DNA of 64,000 nt from Dokdonia pacifica (GCF_900188275.1 NZ_FZNY01000001.1:496001-560000); one strand, 5' to 3'; positions 26,175 through 34,778 are shown, counted from the stretch's first letter. Notes: generated by a model from the letters alone, not told the origin. Program-made: numbers and translations.

Positions 26175-26948
26175 ATGGCACAAAAGCCTTTTCAATTCAA
26201 GCAATTTACAGTCACACAAGATCGATGTGCTGCAAAAATAGGCACTGATGGTGTATTATTAGGCGCTTGGACTTCTATAGACCATACTCCCGGATCTATT
26301 TTAGATATCGGAACAGGAACAGGCGTTATAGCATTAATGCTTGCGCAACGTAGTTTTGCCGAAACCATAGATGCGTTAGAGCTTGACGATGATGCCTATG
26401 AGCAAGCCACAGAAAATTTTGAAAATAGCGATTGGGGAGATAGACTATTTTGCTATCACGCGCATCTGTATGAGTTTGCTACCGAAATAGATGACACCTA
26501 CGATCTTATTGTAAGCAATCCTCCTTTTTACGAAGCTGCTGCTGCACCTGAAGGTGATAATGAATTAGCTGCATCTCGAAAAAAAGCACGATTTGAAGAT
26601 GCGATGCCTTTTGAATTATTAATTGGTGCTGTCTCCAAACTACTTTCGGAAACAGGAACATTTAATGTCATCATTCCACATCATAGGGAAGAGGATTTTA
26701 TTGCGCTGGCTTCACAAGCACATTTGTTTCCTACACGTATTACGCATGTAAAAGGAACTCCTGATAGCCCCATCAAAAGAAGCATGATTGCGTTTCAACG
26801 TTTAGAACAAATACCTCATGATATAGAAGGGGGCTTTATACGCTTTCGCGAAAGCGTACTCCCGCAAGAACTTATTATAGAATATGGACGTCATGAGTAT
26901 ACAGATGCTTATACTGAATTAGTAAAAGATTTTTACTTAAAAATGTAG
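26175..26948 (+). CDS. trmN6: tRNA1(Val) A37 N6-methyltransferase-like protein
   Basis: 257 residues, the size of TrmN6/YfiC, which methylates N6 of A37 in tRNA1(Val). Motif I ILDIGTGTGVIALMLAQR (about 38-55), acidic motif ALELDDDA, and the N6-adenine/NPPF catalytic motif in LIVSNPPFYE are visible; the N-terminal FKQFTVTQDRCAAKIGTDGVLLGAW is typical of the family. Substrate is inferred from the family. A short palindrome (26842) is read as FRES near residue 225, before the C-terminal RQELIIEYG-like segment. Confidence 0.85.
   Translation: MAQKPFQFKQFTVTQDRCAAKIGTDGVLLGAWTSIDHTPGSILDIGTGTGVIALMLAQRSFAETIDALELDDDAYEQATENFENSDWGDRLFCYHAHLYEFATEIDDTYDLIVSNPPFYEAAAAPEGDNELAASRKKARFEDAMPFELLIGAVSKLLSETGTFNVIIPHHREEDFIALASQAHLFPTRITHVKGTPDSPIKRSMIAFQRLEQIPHDIEGGFIRFRESVLPQELIIEYGRHEYTDAYTELVKDFYLKM
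26842..26855. repeat. Short palindrome (intragenic, trmN6)
   Basis: Perfect GCTTTCGCGAAAGC, full TACGCTTTCGCGAAAGCGTA at 26839..26858. Read as Phe-Arg-Glu-Ser, the third possible frame. Confidence 0.95.
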
Positions 26949-26956
26949 AGGTGATA

Positions 26957-26988
26957 TTGGGGCATAGAAAACGTTTTCGTTACATTTG
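26957..26988 (+). promoter_or_regulatory. Promoter of gcdH
   Basis: TTG at 26957 and TACATTTG at 26981..26988 are separated by 21 bases. The -7 box overlaps the GTG at 26988, so translation must begin further downstream, at ATG 27009. Confidence 0.7.
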
Positions 26989-27008
26989 TGCCTACTAAAA
27001 TTAAAACC

Positions 27009-28187
27009 ATGCGACCAGATCTTTTTGAAGCGCCAGATTACTACAATCTTGACGATCTTTTAACCGAAGAACACAAACTAATACGTGATGCTGCTCGTGC
27101 TTGGGTAAAGCGCGATGTATCTCCTATTATAGAAGAAGCAGCTCAAAATGCAACATTTCCAAAATCTATCATTCCAGGACTAGCAGAAATAGGTGCTTTT
27201 GGCCCTTATATTCCTGAAGAATATGGTGGTGCAGGACTTGATCAAATCTCTTATGGGTTGATCATGCAAGAGATCGAAAGGGGAGACTCTGGTGTACGAT
27301 CTACGGCTTCTGTACAGTCTTCTCTTGTGATGTATCCTATTTGGAAATACGGTACTGAAGAGCAACGTAAAAAATATTTGCCAAAACTTGCCAGTGGAGA
27401 ATGGATGGGATCTTTTGGTCTTACCGAGCCTGATCATGGATCAAATCCAGGAGGAATGGTGACGCACTTTAAAGATATGGGAGATCACTACCTTTTAAAT
27501 GGTGCAAAGCTTTGGATCTCTAACTCACCTTTCTGTAATGTAGCTGTCGTTTGGGCGAAAAATGAAGAAGGGCGTATACATGGACTTATTGTTGAGCGCG
27601 GTATGAAAGGTTTTTCTACACCAGAAACGCATAACAAATGGTCACTACGTGCAAGTGCAACGGGAGAGTTGATCTTTCAAGATGTAAAGGTTCCTAAAGA
27701 GAATTTATTACCAAACAAATCAGGATTGGGCGCTCCATTAGGATGTCTGGATTCTGCTCGTTTTGGTATTGCTTGGGGAGCGATAGGTGCTGCTATGGAC
27801 TGTTATGATACGGCTTTGCGTTATGCAAAAGAGCGTATTCAATTTGGAAAACCTATTGCCGCATTCCAATTACAACAAAAGAAACTTGCTGAAATGATCA
27901 CAGAAATCACAAAGGCACAATTATTAGCATTTCGTTTAGGGCAACTTAAAAATGAAGGTCATGCTACGTCTGCACAGATTTCTATGGCAAAGCGTAACAA
28001 TGTCGATATGGCTATAAAAATTGCTCGTGAAGCTCGTCAAATCTTAGGAGGAATGGGTATCACTGGTGAGTATAGCATCATGAGACATATGATGAATTTA
28101 GAAAGTGTGATTACGTATGAAGGAACACATGATATTCACCTCCTCATTACAGGATTGGATATTACAGGTGAAAATGCTTTTAAGTAA
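27009..28187 (+). CDS. gcdH: Acyl-CoA dehydrogenase, glutaryl-CoA dehydrogenase type
   Basis: 392 residues from ATG 27009 (the frame opens at a GTG at 26988, which overlaps the promoter). An FAD flavoenzyme that oxidises and decarboxylates glutaryl-CoA to crotonyl-CoA in lysine/tryptophan breakdown. Family marks: SVRSTASVQSSLVM-like GVRSTASVQSSL, SFGLTEPDHGSNPGGM (flavin site), RIQFGKPIAAFQ, QILGGMGITGEYS and the catalytic Glu in TYEGTHDIH near residue 375. The residue pattern fits glutaryl-CoA dehydrogenase better than short/medium-chain enzymes. It is a single-gene unit with a terminator at 28205. Confidence 0.85.
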   Translation: MRPDLFEAPDYYNLDDLLTEEHKLIRDAARAWVKRDVSPIIEEAAQNATFPKSIIPGLAEIGAFGPYIPEEYGGAGLDQISYGLIMQEIERGDSGVRSTASVQSSLVMYPIWKYGTEEQRKKYLPKLASGEWMGSFGLTEPDHGSNPGGMVTHFKDMGDHYLLNGAKLWISNSPFCNVAVVWAKNEEGRIHGLIVERGMKGFSTPETHNKWSLRASATGELIFQDVKVPKENLLPNKSGLGAPLGCLDSARFGIAWGAIGAAMDCYDTALRYAKERIQFGKPIAAFQLQQKKLAEMITEITKAQLLAFRLGQLKNEGHATSAQISMAKRNNVDMAIKIAREARQILGGMGITGEYSIMRHMMNLESVITYEGTHDIHLLITGLDITGENAFK

Positions 28188-28204
28188 AAAAGAGTTATAT
28201 ATTT

Positions 28205-28238
28205 AAAAAGGCTGCATCTGTTTAGATGCAGCCTTTTT
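28205..28238. terminator. Bidirectional terminator after gcdH
   Basis: 15 bp stem AAAAAGGCTGCATCT / AGATGCAGCCTTTTT with loop GTTT, between convergent genes. Confidence 0.9.
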
Positions 28239-28242
28239 TCTT

Positions 28243-29367
28243 TTATAAATACTCTTGTTGTTTCTTCTCTACGAGCTCCATTTGAGCTTTACGCATATCT
28301 GCCACCATACGCATTACTTTATTTTGTCTATACACAAAAAATGCAATAAGGGACACCCCAACAATAGAACATAGCACATAAATAAGCATCCTTCTCTTTT
28401 TAGCTTTCTGCGTTTCTTCTTTATCTATTTCTTGTTGCTTCTTATTTTTCTCTAGTACAGATTCAAAGGCATGGATATATCCTATACGGGATAATGCTGT
28501 TTTCTTATTAATATCATTAAGACTATCTACAAGTACCAGCGCATTCTTACTATAATCTAATGCCATTTCTTTATCACCAGAAGCCAAATACACATCCGAA
28601 AGCAACTTTAGTGTTTTTGATTTAACACTAATATCATTTTCATTCTCAGCTAGAGTAACTGCTTTCTGAAAACATAAAATGGCGTTTTGATTATCTCCTA
28701 ACTTATACAATAGTTTTCCTTTAAAATAATGCGCCATCATAGGAACACTATCAGGGTCAAAAAAAGAAAAAGCTTTGCTGATCTGTCTTTCGGAAGAGGC
28801 ATAATCATCAAGCATGTAATACACCTCACTTTTATATACATGATTTAATGCCTTCTGATAATCATTTTTGATTTTTTCGGCATACGTAATTCCTTTATCA
28901 AAAAAACTATTTGCAGTATCGTATTCCCCTTTTCTTATATACGTTTCTCCTAAGTTTTTATATATCAATGCTAGTAACTCAGATTCTTCTTCCTTGTCAA
29001 TAAGGTTTTTCTTAACTGAATTAAAATATGTGATAGCCATATCATACTCTTCCATTTCTAAAAGGATTTCTCCTAAATTATAAATGGCATTTCTAAGCGT
29101 TATGGTATCTTTTTCATTAATGGCAAGTACTCTTGCTTTATCATAATAGATATATGCTTCGGCCGAATCTTTTAAACTATCTTTATTTATAGTTGCGATC
29201 TCTTGGAGTATAGAGAGTTTTTCCTTCCTATCACTCACCTTCTCTAAAGTAGCCTTTAGACTATCTAAATTATGGGTTTGACTATAAGTAGTCAACGCAA
29301 AGAAACTGCTTAAAAAAACACCTATTAAGATGCTTCTTTTACATATAGGGAAATCCATTATATTCAA
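28243..29367 (-). CDS. TPR-repeat membrane protein lacking an output domain
   Basis: 374 residues. A signal peptide (ILIGVFLSSFFALTTYSQ) is followed by about six TPR units (NAIYNLGEILLEMEEYDMAITYF, ALIYKNLGETYIRKGEYDTANSFFDKG, LKLLSDVYLASGDKEMALDY) and one transmembrane helix (ILIYVLCSIVGVSLIAFFVY, ~325-345). Only ~28 charged residues remain after it (MRMVADMRKAQMELVEKK). The layout equals the sensor half of Bacteroidota TPR histidine kinases or LuxR-type regulators, but the catalytic or DNA-binding domain is absent with no frameshift remnant before the terminator. Related in layout to 33690..34778. Confidence 0.8.
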   Translation of the reverse strand: MNIMDFPICKRSILIGVFLSSFFALTTYSQTHNLDSLKATLEKVSDRKEKLSILQEIATINKDSLKDSAEAYIYYDKARVLAINEKDTITLRNAIYNLGEILLEMEEYDMAITYFNSVKKNLIDKEEESELLALIYKNLGETYIRKGEYDTANSFFDKGITYAEKIKNDYQKALNHVYKSEVYYMLDDYASSERQISKAFSFFDPDSVPMMAHYFKGKLLYKLGDNQNAILCFQKAVTLAENENDISVKSKTLKLLSDVYLASGDKEMALDYSKNALVLVDSLNDINKKTALSRIGYIHAFESVLEKNKKQQEIDKEETQKAKKRRMLIYVLCSIVGVSLIAFFVYRQNKVMRMVADMRKAQMELVEKKQQEYL

Positions 29368-29547
29368 ACCTTAAAGGGATTAGTTTGTGATTGCTTAAGA
29401 TACAAAATAAATAATTCTCAATAGAATACCTCTATTTTTATTAGCGGGAAGAATTGAAAAGAGTCTTATATATTCTAATTGTATATCAAGAAGAAAAATA
29501 AAGCCTATATGGTGGCACTTCGATAGTTTTTTTTGCATCTTTACGAT

Positions 29548-30453
29548 ATGAATTCTCGTAAGCGATTAGATAGGGCTTATAAAAATGCTAAAGTAATTCA
29601 CTTTAGCAATGCCGATAAAATGATTTTCTTTTCGGATTGTCATCGAGGAGATAAAAGCTTTGCTGATGACTTTGCGCGTAATGAAAACATTTATTTTCAC
29701 GCACTTACACATTACTACAGAGAAGGTTTTACATATTATGAACTAGGTGATGGTGATGAGTTGTGGGAAAACAATTCTTTTGAAAGCATTCTCAGAGCTC
29801 ATAAAAATGTATATCATTTACTTCAGAAGTTTCACTTGGAGAATAGACTTCATTTGATATGGGGAAATCATGATATGGTTTATCGAGATCAGAAATACGT
29901 ACAAAAACACCTTACTACATATTTTGATCCTAAAGATGGTAGGGAAGAGATTCTTTTTAGAGATTTAAAATACCAAGAAGCCATTGTTTTAAAACACTGT
30001 GACACATCGCAAGAATTGTTTTTATGTCATGGCCATCAAGCTGACTGGATGAATTATCATGGATGGCGAATCAACAGGTTTTTGGTGAGATTTTTATGGA
30101 AACCATTACAAATATTTGGTATCTCAGACCCTACAAGCCCTGCTAAAAATTACAAAGAGCTTATTAAGGTTGAGCGTCGTTTAAAAAAATGGATTACTGA
30201 CAATAAAAACCTTATGACTATTGTTGGTCACACACATAGACCTCGTTTTCCAGAACCTGGAGATATTGCCTTTTTTAATGATGGAAGTTGCGTACACCCT
30301 AGAAGCATTACAGGAATAGAAATTGAAAATGGAGCTATTTCCTTAATAAAGTGGCATATTGACACACATAGCGATGGAACTCTAAGAGTAAGTCGTGTTT
30401 TACTGGAAGGACCAAAAAACCTAACTGAATATAAAACTGAGCCTTCCCAATAA
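29548..30453 (+). CDS. Metallophosphoesterase (calcineurin-like)
   Basis: 301 residues from ATG 29548; the frame opens at a TTG at 29533, a weaker start. The two-metal site is complete: D-x-H in FSDCHRGD, GDGDE, GNHD, the His in CHGHQADW, and GHTHRPRFPEPG. No signal peptide, so cytoplasmic. The order resembles UDP-2,3-diacylglucosamine hydrolases (LpxH) and other phosphodiesterases, but the middle region (WMNYHGWRINRFLVRFLWKP) is of the longer group whose substrates are unknown. It is divergent from the TPR protein. Confidence 0.85.
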   Translation: MNSRKRLDRAYKNAKVIHFSNADKMIFFSDCHRGDKSFADDFARNENIYFHALTHYYREGFTYYELGDGDELWENNSFESILRAHKNVYHLLQKFHLENRLHLIWGNHDMVYRDQKYVQKHLTTYFDPKDGREEILFRDLKYQEAIVLKHCDTSQELFLCHGHQADWMNYHGWRINRFLVRFLWKPLQIFGISDPTSPAKNYKELIKVERRLKKWITDNKNLMTIVGHTHRPRFPEPGDIAFFNDGSCVHPRSITGIEIENGAISLIKWHIDTHSDGTLRVSRVLLEGPKNLTEYKTEPSQ

Positions 30454-30484
30454 AAAGACTCAGTTCTATAAATAGATCTTTACA

Positions 30485-31372
30485 TTAGTCTTCAAATAAT
30501 TTAATAGTATTCCCTTCGTCTTTTGCTGTTACAGTAATTAAAAGTTTCTTAATTCCCAGCTTATTTACTTTATACACTTTGGTTCCTATAGTCCAGCGTT
30601 CTTTCTTTACTGTGCCAGGCATCATTGGAAATCCATAACCAAAATGCCCGCCATCTTTTTTAGGTCCTTTTACCACAAAATGATTACGATTCCATGAGTT
30701 ATTTTTAATTTTTATATCTATATACCTTCCTTTATCACTTCCTTTTGCAGATGTTGATTTTTTAACTTCTCTCTTTACATCACCCTTAAGTTCTTTAGGC
30801 TGTTTCACTAATTCTATACGTGCTTTTTTATCAAGCTTTCCATCAACAATTTGAGAGGCATTCACAATTGCCTTTCCATTTCCCCATATATTCACATAGG
30901 CTTCTTCAGTTTGCAAAGCAGTAGCATCTACAATTCCTGCTTCTCCAGAAATACGAGCATAATTTGTTGTACCACTAGCTTTAATAGTTCCTAAAATCGC
31001 TATAAGAGAGATTTCTTGATTTTGTATGTTTTTAAATAGTACAGTTTCATGCACGTCCACTTGCAAACGTTTTAATAGCGGTGCTCCTATCACAATCTTA
31101 ATACCTTGAGAAGGTTGGATCCATTCTTTTTGGGTAAGTTTCATCGTTCCGTCTACAATTTCTGTATCGATAAGTGACAACAAATTACCATCTGTTGTTA
31201 TCGTCATATTTGCTGTTGCATTTTGATCTATCTCAACATCGGCATATAAAGCCATTTCTAAGTCTGTAAGATTGTTTACAGGAATTGTTACGCTACTAAT
31301 TTCTTTGTTACCTTTTACTTGTGCTATTGCAGTCATCCCGACCATCATAAGCAATACATATAATTTTTTCAT
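30485..31372 (-). CDS. Secreted DUF2807 (GIN domain) protein
   Basis: 295 residues with a signal peptide (MKKLYVLLMMVGMTAIAQ). Residues ~28-190 show the repeated short beta-strands of the GIN/DUF2807 auto-transporter-like beta-helix (LTDLEMALYADVEIDQ, ITTDGNLLSLIDTEIVDGTMKL, IKASGTTNYARISGEAGIVDATAL). The C-terminal 100 residues are Lys-rich and end in a second domain (WTIGTKVYKVNKLGIKKLLITVTAKDEG). It is probably periplasmic or on the cell surface. Last gene of a minus-strand run DoxX, small lipoprotein, GIN protein; a repeat with a nested palindrome separates it from the lipoprotein. Confidence 0.75.
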   Translation of the reverse strand: MKKLYVLLMMVGMTAIAQVKGNKEISSVTIPVNNLTDLEMALYADVEIDQNATANMTITTDGNLLSLIDTEIVDGTMKLTQKEWIQPSQGIKIVIGAPLLKRLQVDVHETVLFKNIQNQEISLIAILGTIKASGTTNYARISGEAGIVDATALQTEEAYVNIWGNGKAIVNASQIVDGKLDKKARIELVKQPKELKGDVKREVKKSTSAKGSDKGRYIDIKIKNNSWNRNHFVVKGPKKDGGHFGYGFPMMPGTVKKERWTIGTKVYKVNKLGIKKLLITVTAKDEGNTIKLFED

Positions 31373-31388
31373 TGTTTTGTTTTTTTGG

Positions 31389-31428
31389 TACGCTCCTGCC
31401 TGCCGGCAGGCAGGTTCGCGAAAGCGTA
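31389..31428. repeat. Short palindrome interrupted by a 20 bp palindrome
   Basis: TACGCT, then CCTGCCTGCCGGCAGGCAGG (31395..31414, perfectly self-complementary), then TTCGCGAAAGCGTA. Removing the insert restores TACGCTTTCGCGAAAGCGTA exactly. It lies between two minus-strand genes. Confidence 0.93.
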
Positions 31429-31435
31429 TCGTTAA

Positions 31436-31813
31436 TTATTTTGTTGTTTGTTTTGCATCTGGGTTATCAAAAACGCCTTCATACATTAAGGTTTCTGGTT
31501 TGTATTCAAAATGAAGTGCTCTATTGTTTTTTCCTGAAAGCTCATATACTCCATTATGCACAAACTTAAATTCTACAGTACTAACAGCTGTAGTTTGTGA
31601 CACCGTTAGTTCATAAATCCCATCATTATTGGTATCTGTAAGGGGTAGTATTTCTTTCCAAGGTGGGTTTGTAAATTCTCCTTTTACACCCACTTGAGAG
31701 ACTGGCTCTATATTTGTCATATCTACTTTAAAAGTGACTGTTTTAAGATGTTCTTCTTGCACACAACTCGCTAAAGAAATAAGCGCAAGGCACATGATAA
31801 TTGTTTTATACAT
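31436..31813 (-). CDS. Small lipoprotein with a CBM/early-set-like beta domain
   Basis: 125 residues from the ATG at 31813 (another ATG two codons earlier at 31819). Lipobox Cys at 17 (LISLASC). The mature domain (VTFKVDMTNIEP, VGVKGEFTNPPW, NNDGIYELTV, VEFKFVHNG) is the pattern of small starch/glycogen-binding or early-set Ig-like domains in which a loaded strand follows a NDGxYE turn. Carbohydrate binding is plausible but unproven. It lies 11 bp downstream of DoxX in the same minus-strand run. Confidence 0.7.
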   Translation of the reverse strand: MYKTIIMCLALISLASCVQEEHLKTVTFKVDMTNIEPVSQVGVKGEFTNPPWKEILPLTDTNNDGIYELTVSQTTAVSTVEFKFVHNGVYELSGKNNRALHFEYKPETLMYEGVFDNPDAKQTTK

Positions 31814-31824
31814 TCTCATAAGTA

Positions 31825-32310
31825 TTAGTTTAGTTTTTTAGAAATTAAATAGTCTATCCCGAAACGCCCCGATCCTAAATAAGTGTGATAGATTGCAATC
31901 CACAGGAATCCCATTGCAGGTAGCATTGCCCAAGTACCTTGCGCCCATTTTTGCATAAAAATGGCGACAAGCATCGTACACATAATTAAGAAGGATGCAA
32001 TTCTTGTTTTAAATCCAAAGGCTAGAAAAATACCTCCTACAGCTTCACTAAAAGCTCCCATCCAAGCAAAGAAAACTGGCATTAAAGCAAAGATGCCTCC
32101 ATATTCGGCTACGTCTTTTGGAAACCAAGCTGACACTTCAAAAAGAGATAAGTTTTGTCCATCAGGAGTCCAAGGCATTCCAAACTTACTTGAACCGAAA
32201 TCTATAGAGAGTAGTATTCCACATATAAAGCGTACGCAAGCAAATGTGAGATCTGCAAACCAATGCTTTTGTGTGATAGGCGTGATTATTATATTGATTA
32301 TTTTTTTCAT
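31825..32310 (-). CDS. DoxX-family membrane protein
   Basis: 161 residues from ATG 32310 (MKKIINIIITPI); the frame extends ten codons further but starts less convincingly. Four hydrophobic helices with the DoxX features: FICGILLSIDFG, FALMPVFFAWMGAFSEAVGGIFLAFG, FLIMCTMLVAIFMQ, and AMLPAMGFLWIAIYHTYLGSG near the end. DoxX proteins are small inner-membrane proteins linked to redox or sulphur metabolism; the exact job is not known. First gene of the DoxX/lipoprotein/GIN run. Confidence 0.82.
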   Translation of the reverse strand: MKKIINIIITPITQKHWFADLTFACVRFICGILLSIDFGSSKFGMPWTPDGQNLSLFEVSAWFPKDVAEYGGIFALMPVFFAWMGAFSEAVGGIFLAFGFKTRIASFLIMCTMLVAIFMQKWAQGTWAMLPAMGFLWIAIYHTYLGSGRFGIDYLISKKLN

Positions 32311-32380
32311 AACGATTGTTATTTTGATTCGATAGGTCAAAAGTGCAACCGATAGTTATTTCTCACGCTTCAAAACGTAG

Positions 32381-32413
32381 TAAGACGTCTCAAATACGAT
32401 TTGAGTCGTCTTA
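32381..32413. other. 15 bp inverted repeat without a T-run
   Basis: TAAGACGTCTCAAAT / ATTTGAGTCGTCTTA, 14 of 15 bases paired around an ACG centre. It lies 71 bp upstream of DoxX and 44 bp past the end of the AraC-type gene. It could be a terminator or a regulator binding site. Confidence 0.6.
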
Positions 32414-32456
32414 TTTTGTATTTCAAAATAGCATATGATTAACGTAAATACCTTAA

Positions 32457-33647
32457 TTAAAGCGATTTAAGGTATTCTGTAGGAGAAGTTTGAGTAAGTT
32501 TCTTAAAAACACGATTAAATGTAGCTTTGCTGTTAAAACCACACTCAAGTGCAATACCTAGTAATGATAATTGCTCTTGTTTTCCTTGCTTTAGCATTTG
32601 TTTTACTGCTTCTACGCGATAGGTATTCACAAAATCATTAAAGTTTTTTCCAAAGCCTTCATTAACCACTTCAGATAATTGGGAACGAGACATCTTTAGC
32701 TTTCGCGAAAGCGTAATTAAATTTAAATCAGGATCTAAATAGGGTTTGTCTTGATCAAAATAATCGCTAACCATTTGTTTATTTCCGATTAACTCTTCAG
32801 AAAGCGGACGTTTACTATCTGCAGGGATGGAATTAAAAACCACTGCTGTATTTTCATTAAAATCTAAGCCTTTAAGCTTATCTGTATTGGTAATATATCC
32901 TTTTATTCCTATATAAATAATTGCAAGCGCATTGAGAAACTGCAACCACCATTTCTGAATCCAACTTAATTCTGTAATGGCTATATCTACCAATGTCTGA
33001 CCTATATCATATACAAATAAGACAGTATATATCAATAAAAAATTACGAATCCAATTAAGTTCTAAGGCATACGTGTTTGAAAAATATTGTTGGATATTTT
33101 TACGATACGTTACATATAACTGTAATGTCAAGACGATATATACCACCATTTGAATGTAAGAAAACAAAGACTGAAATGGGTCTACATATTTCCATTGGAA
33201 GTTCTGGACTAAATATCCATTTTGTGTTTCAGAAAACCCTGGCTGATTAGCGTCATATATAAGAATGATGACTTTAATTAAAAAATAAATAATACCTGGT
33301 ACAAAATGCCATAGGTGTTGTTTTTTAAATCTAAAATCAGAAACTGTAATACTCTTTACATAAAAATAAATAAGAGGAATGACGATGAGTCCGAAGTTAA
33401 CTAGATAATAGTTGATTTTTGTATTCCGATACGTATCATACCAATCCATAAATCCTATGGTATAGGTAGTGCGGTGGTAACAAGTGATAAGTAGAATAAA
33501 TGCTAGAATCAAGTATGATATACTCTTTTGCTTCTTGTACTTCCCAAATAGCAAAAAGGCAAAAATGAGTCCTTGAATCACCAAAATGAGAAGTGGTGTA
33601 CTAAACAAGTTAAAATTAGGAAATTCTATAAGGAAGTTGGTCAACAC
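32457..33647 (-). CDS. Membrane-anchored AraC-family transcription regulator
   Basis: 396 residues. About eight hydrophobic helices fill residues 10-250 (FNLFSTPLLILVIQGLIFAFLLFG, YLVNFGLIVIPLIYFYVKS, FLLIYTVLFVYDIGQTLVDIA). A linker leads to an AraC DNA-binding domain at ~300-396 with two helix-turn-helices (NLITLSRKLKMSRSQLSEVVNEGFGKNF, LGIALECGFNSKATFNRVFKKLTQTSPTEYLKS). Membrane-bound AraC proteins of this layout are common in flavobacteria. It starts 42 bp after the TPR membrane protein and probably works with it. A short palindrome (32699) is read as LSRK in the first recognition region. Confidence 0.88.
   Translation of the reverse strand: MLTNFLIEFPNFNLFSTPLLILVIQGLIFAFLLFGKYKKQKSISYLILAFILLITCYHRTTYTIGFMDWYDTYRNTKINYYLVNFGLIVIPLIYFYVKSITVSDFRFKKQHLWHFVPGIIYFLIKVIILIYDANQPGFSETQNGYLVQNFQWKYVDPFQSLFSYIQMVVYIVLTLQLYVTYRKNIQQYFSNTYALELNWIRNFLLIYTVLFVYDIGQTLVDIAITELSWIQKWWLQFLNALAIIYIGIKGYITNTDKLKGLDFNENTAVVFNSIPADSKRPLSEELIGNKQMVSDYFDQDKPYLDPDLNLITLSRKLKMSRSQLSEVVNEGFGKNFNDFVNTYRVEAVKQMLKQGKQEQLSLLGIALECGFNSKATFNRVFKKLTQTSPTEYLKSL
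32699..32712. repeat. Short palindrome (intragenic, AraC-family gene)
   Basis: Perfect GCTTTCGCGAAAGC. Read on the minus strand as Leu-Ser-Arg-Lys (ITLSRKLK). Confidence 0.95.
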
Positions 33648-33689
33648 TATTCAAAGTTATAAAAATCTTTGATATAGCTGTGATTATAT

Positions 33690-34778
33690 TTATTCTCCAT
33701 TTTGTGAACTACGCTCCTCGAGTTCTCTACCCACAAGTTTTGTTTGAATATCATGAACTTCCTGCGTCATTTTTACTACTTTGATTTGCCTGGATATTAA
33801 GAAGACAAGCAGTACAATTCCAATAGCGACTAGTACATAAATAATATTCATATACTTTTCTTTTTGCTTCATACGAGTAATAGCCTCTTCTTTACTTCGT
33901 ATATCTGCATTTAACTTTAGCATCTCAATGACATGCTCATCTTTAGCAACGCTCAGACTATCTTCATACATTACAAAGCGTTTATAATGTAGTAATGCGT
34001 CTTTGTAATTTTCTTTACTACTTTCTATACGGTAAAGTAAATCTGAAGCTTCAGAAATACTTTTAATATCATTTTCTTTTTGAGCAAGAGACAGGCCTTT
34101 TTCTGCCTCTATCATTGCGCTATCTGCATTTTGTAATGCAAATAATGTATTACCGCTTGAAATGTTTAAAGAAGGGAATGCTAATCCTTTTTTCTTTGCT
34201 ATTTTTTTAGCAAGGTCTAAATGCTTTTTTGCATCTATATATTTTTCGATTTTGTATTCTGTCTCCCCAAGATTAGCATAATCTATAGCCATACCAAGAC
34301 TATCTTTATTTTGGGTTGATATCTCTATGGCTTTATTAAAAAAAACAATTGCCTTATCGTATTTTTCTTCTGTAAAATACAAGGCAGCAATACTACTGTT
34401 TATGACACTAATACTCTGGGAATCTTTGAGCCTTTCAAAGATGAATAACGCTTTTAAGTAATTTTCAATGGCTAGATTGGTTTCTCCTGTTTCTGTAAGA
34501 ATTAGACCAAAATTAAATAAGGCTCTTCCTTCTTTATCAGGAAGACTGTACTCTTTTGCTATTTGATATGCTTTTTCATTGTAGTAATAGGCGCTATCGT
34601 TATACAATTGGGAGGTATAAAAAGAAATCGCAATTTCATTGTATAGATTTGTTTTTTCTATAGGATATTCTATCTCCTCTAGAAGCAACTTTAAACTATC
34701 AACTTTTGATTCTTGAGCTATAGAAGCGTGTAAAGTAAATAGCATAAATGCAAGTATGCATTTATATACTGTATTCAT
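33690..34778 (-). CDS. TPR-repeat membrane protein lacking an output domain, upstream of the AraC gene
   Basis: 362 residues. Signal peptide (CILAFMLFTLHASIAQ), then about six TPR units (GRALFNFGLILTETGETNLAIENYLKAL, NSSIAALYFTEEKYDKAIVFFNKAIEI, MAIDYANLGETEYKIEKYIDAKKHL), one transmembrane helix (IIYVLVAIGIVLLVFLIS) and a ~35-residue charged end (VVKMTQEVHDIQTKLVGREL). Same layout as 28243..29367. With the AraC-type regulator 42 bp downstream, it looks like a split sensor/regulator pair in which the DNA-binding part is on a separate membrane protein. Inference from layout and spacing. Confidence 0.8.
   Translation of the reverse strand: MNTVYKCILAFMLFTLHASIAQESKVDSLKLLLEEIEYPIEKTNLYNEIAISFYTSQLYNDSAYYYNEKAYQIAKEYSLPDKEGRALFNFGLILTETGETNLAIENYLKALFIFERLKDSQSISVINSSIAALYFTEEKYDKAIVFFNKAIEISTQNKDSLGMAIDYANLGETEYKIEKYIDAKKHLDLAKKIAKKKGLAFPSLNISSGNTLFALQNADSAMIEAEKGLSLAQKENDIKSISEASDLLYRIESSKENYKDALLHYKRFVMYEDSLSVAKDEHVIEMLKLNADIRSKEEAITRMKQKEKYMNIIYVLVAIGIVLLVFLISRQIKVVKMTQEVHDIQTKLVGRELEERSSQNGE

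Noticed and set aside
30435-30465. AACTGAG/CTCAGTT pairing at the end of the metallophosphoesterase gene
   Set aside because: Only 7 bp with a 17-base loop partly inside the coding sequence; too weak to call a terminator.
31272-31569. Plus-strand open frames across the nested palindrome
   Set aside because: They run antisense to two minus-strand genes; peptides such as ACRQAG come from the palindrome.
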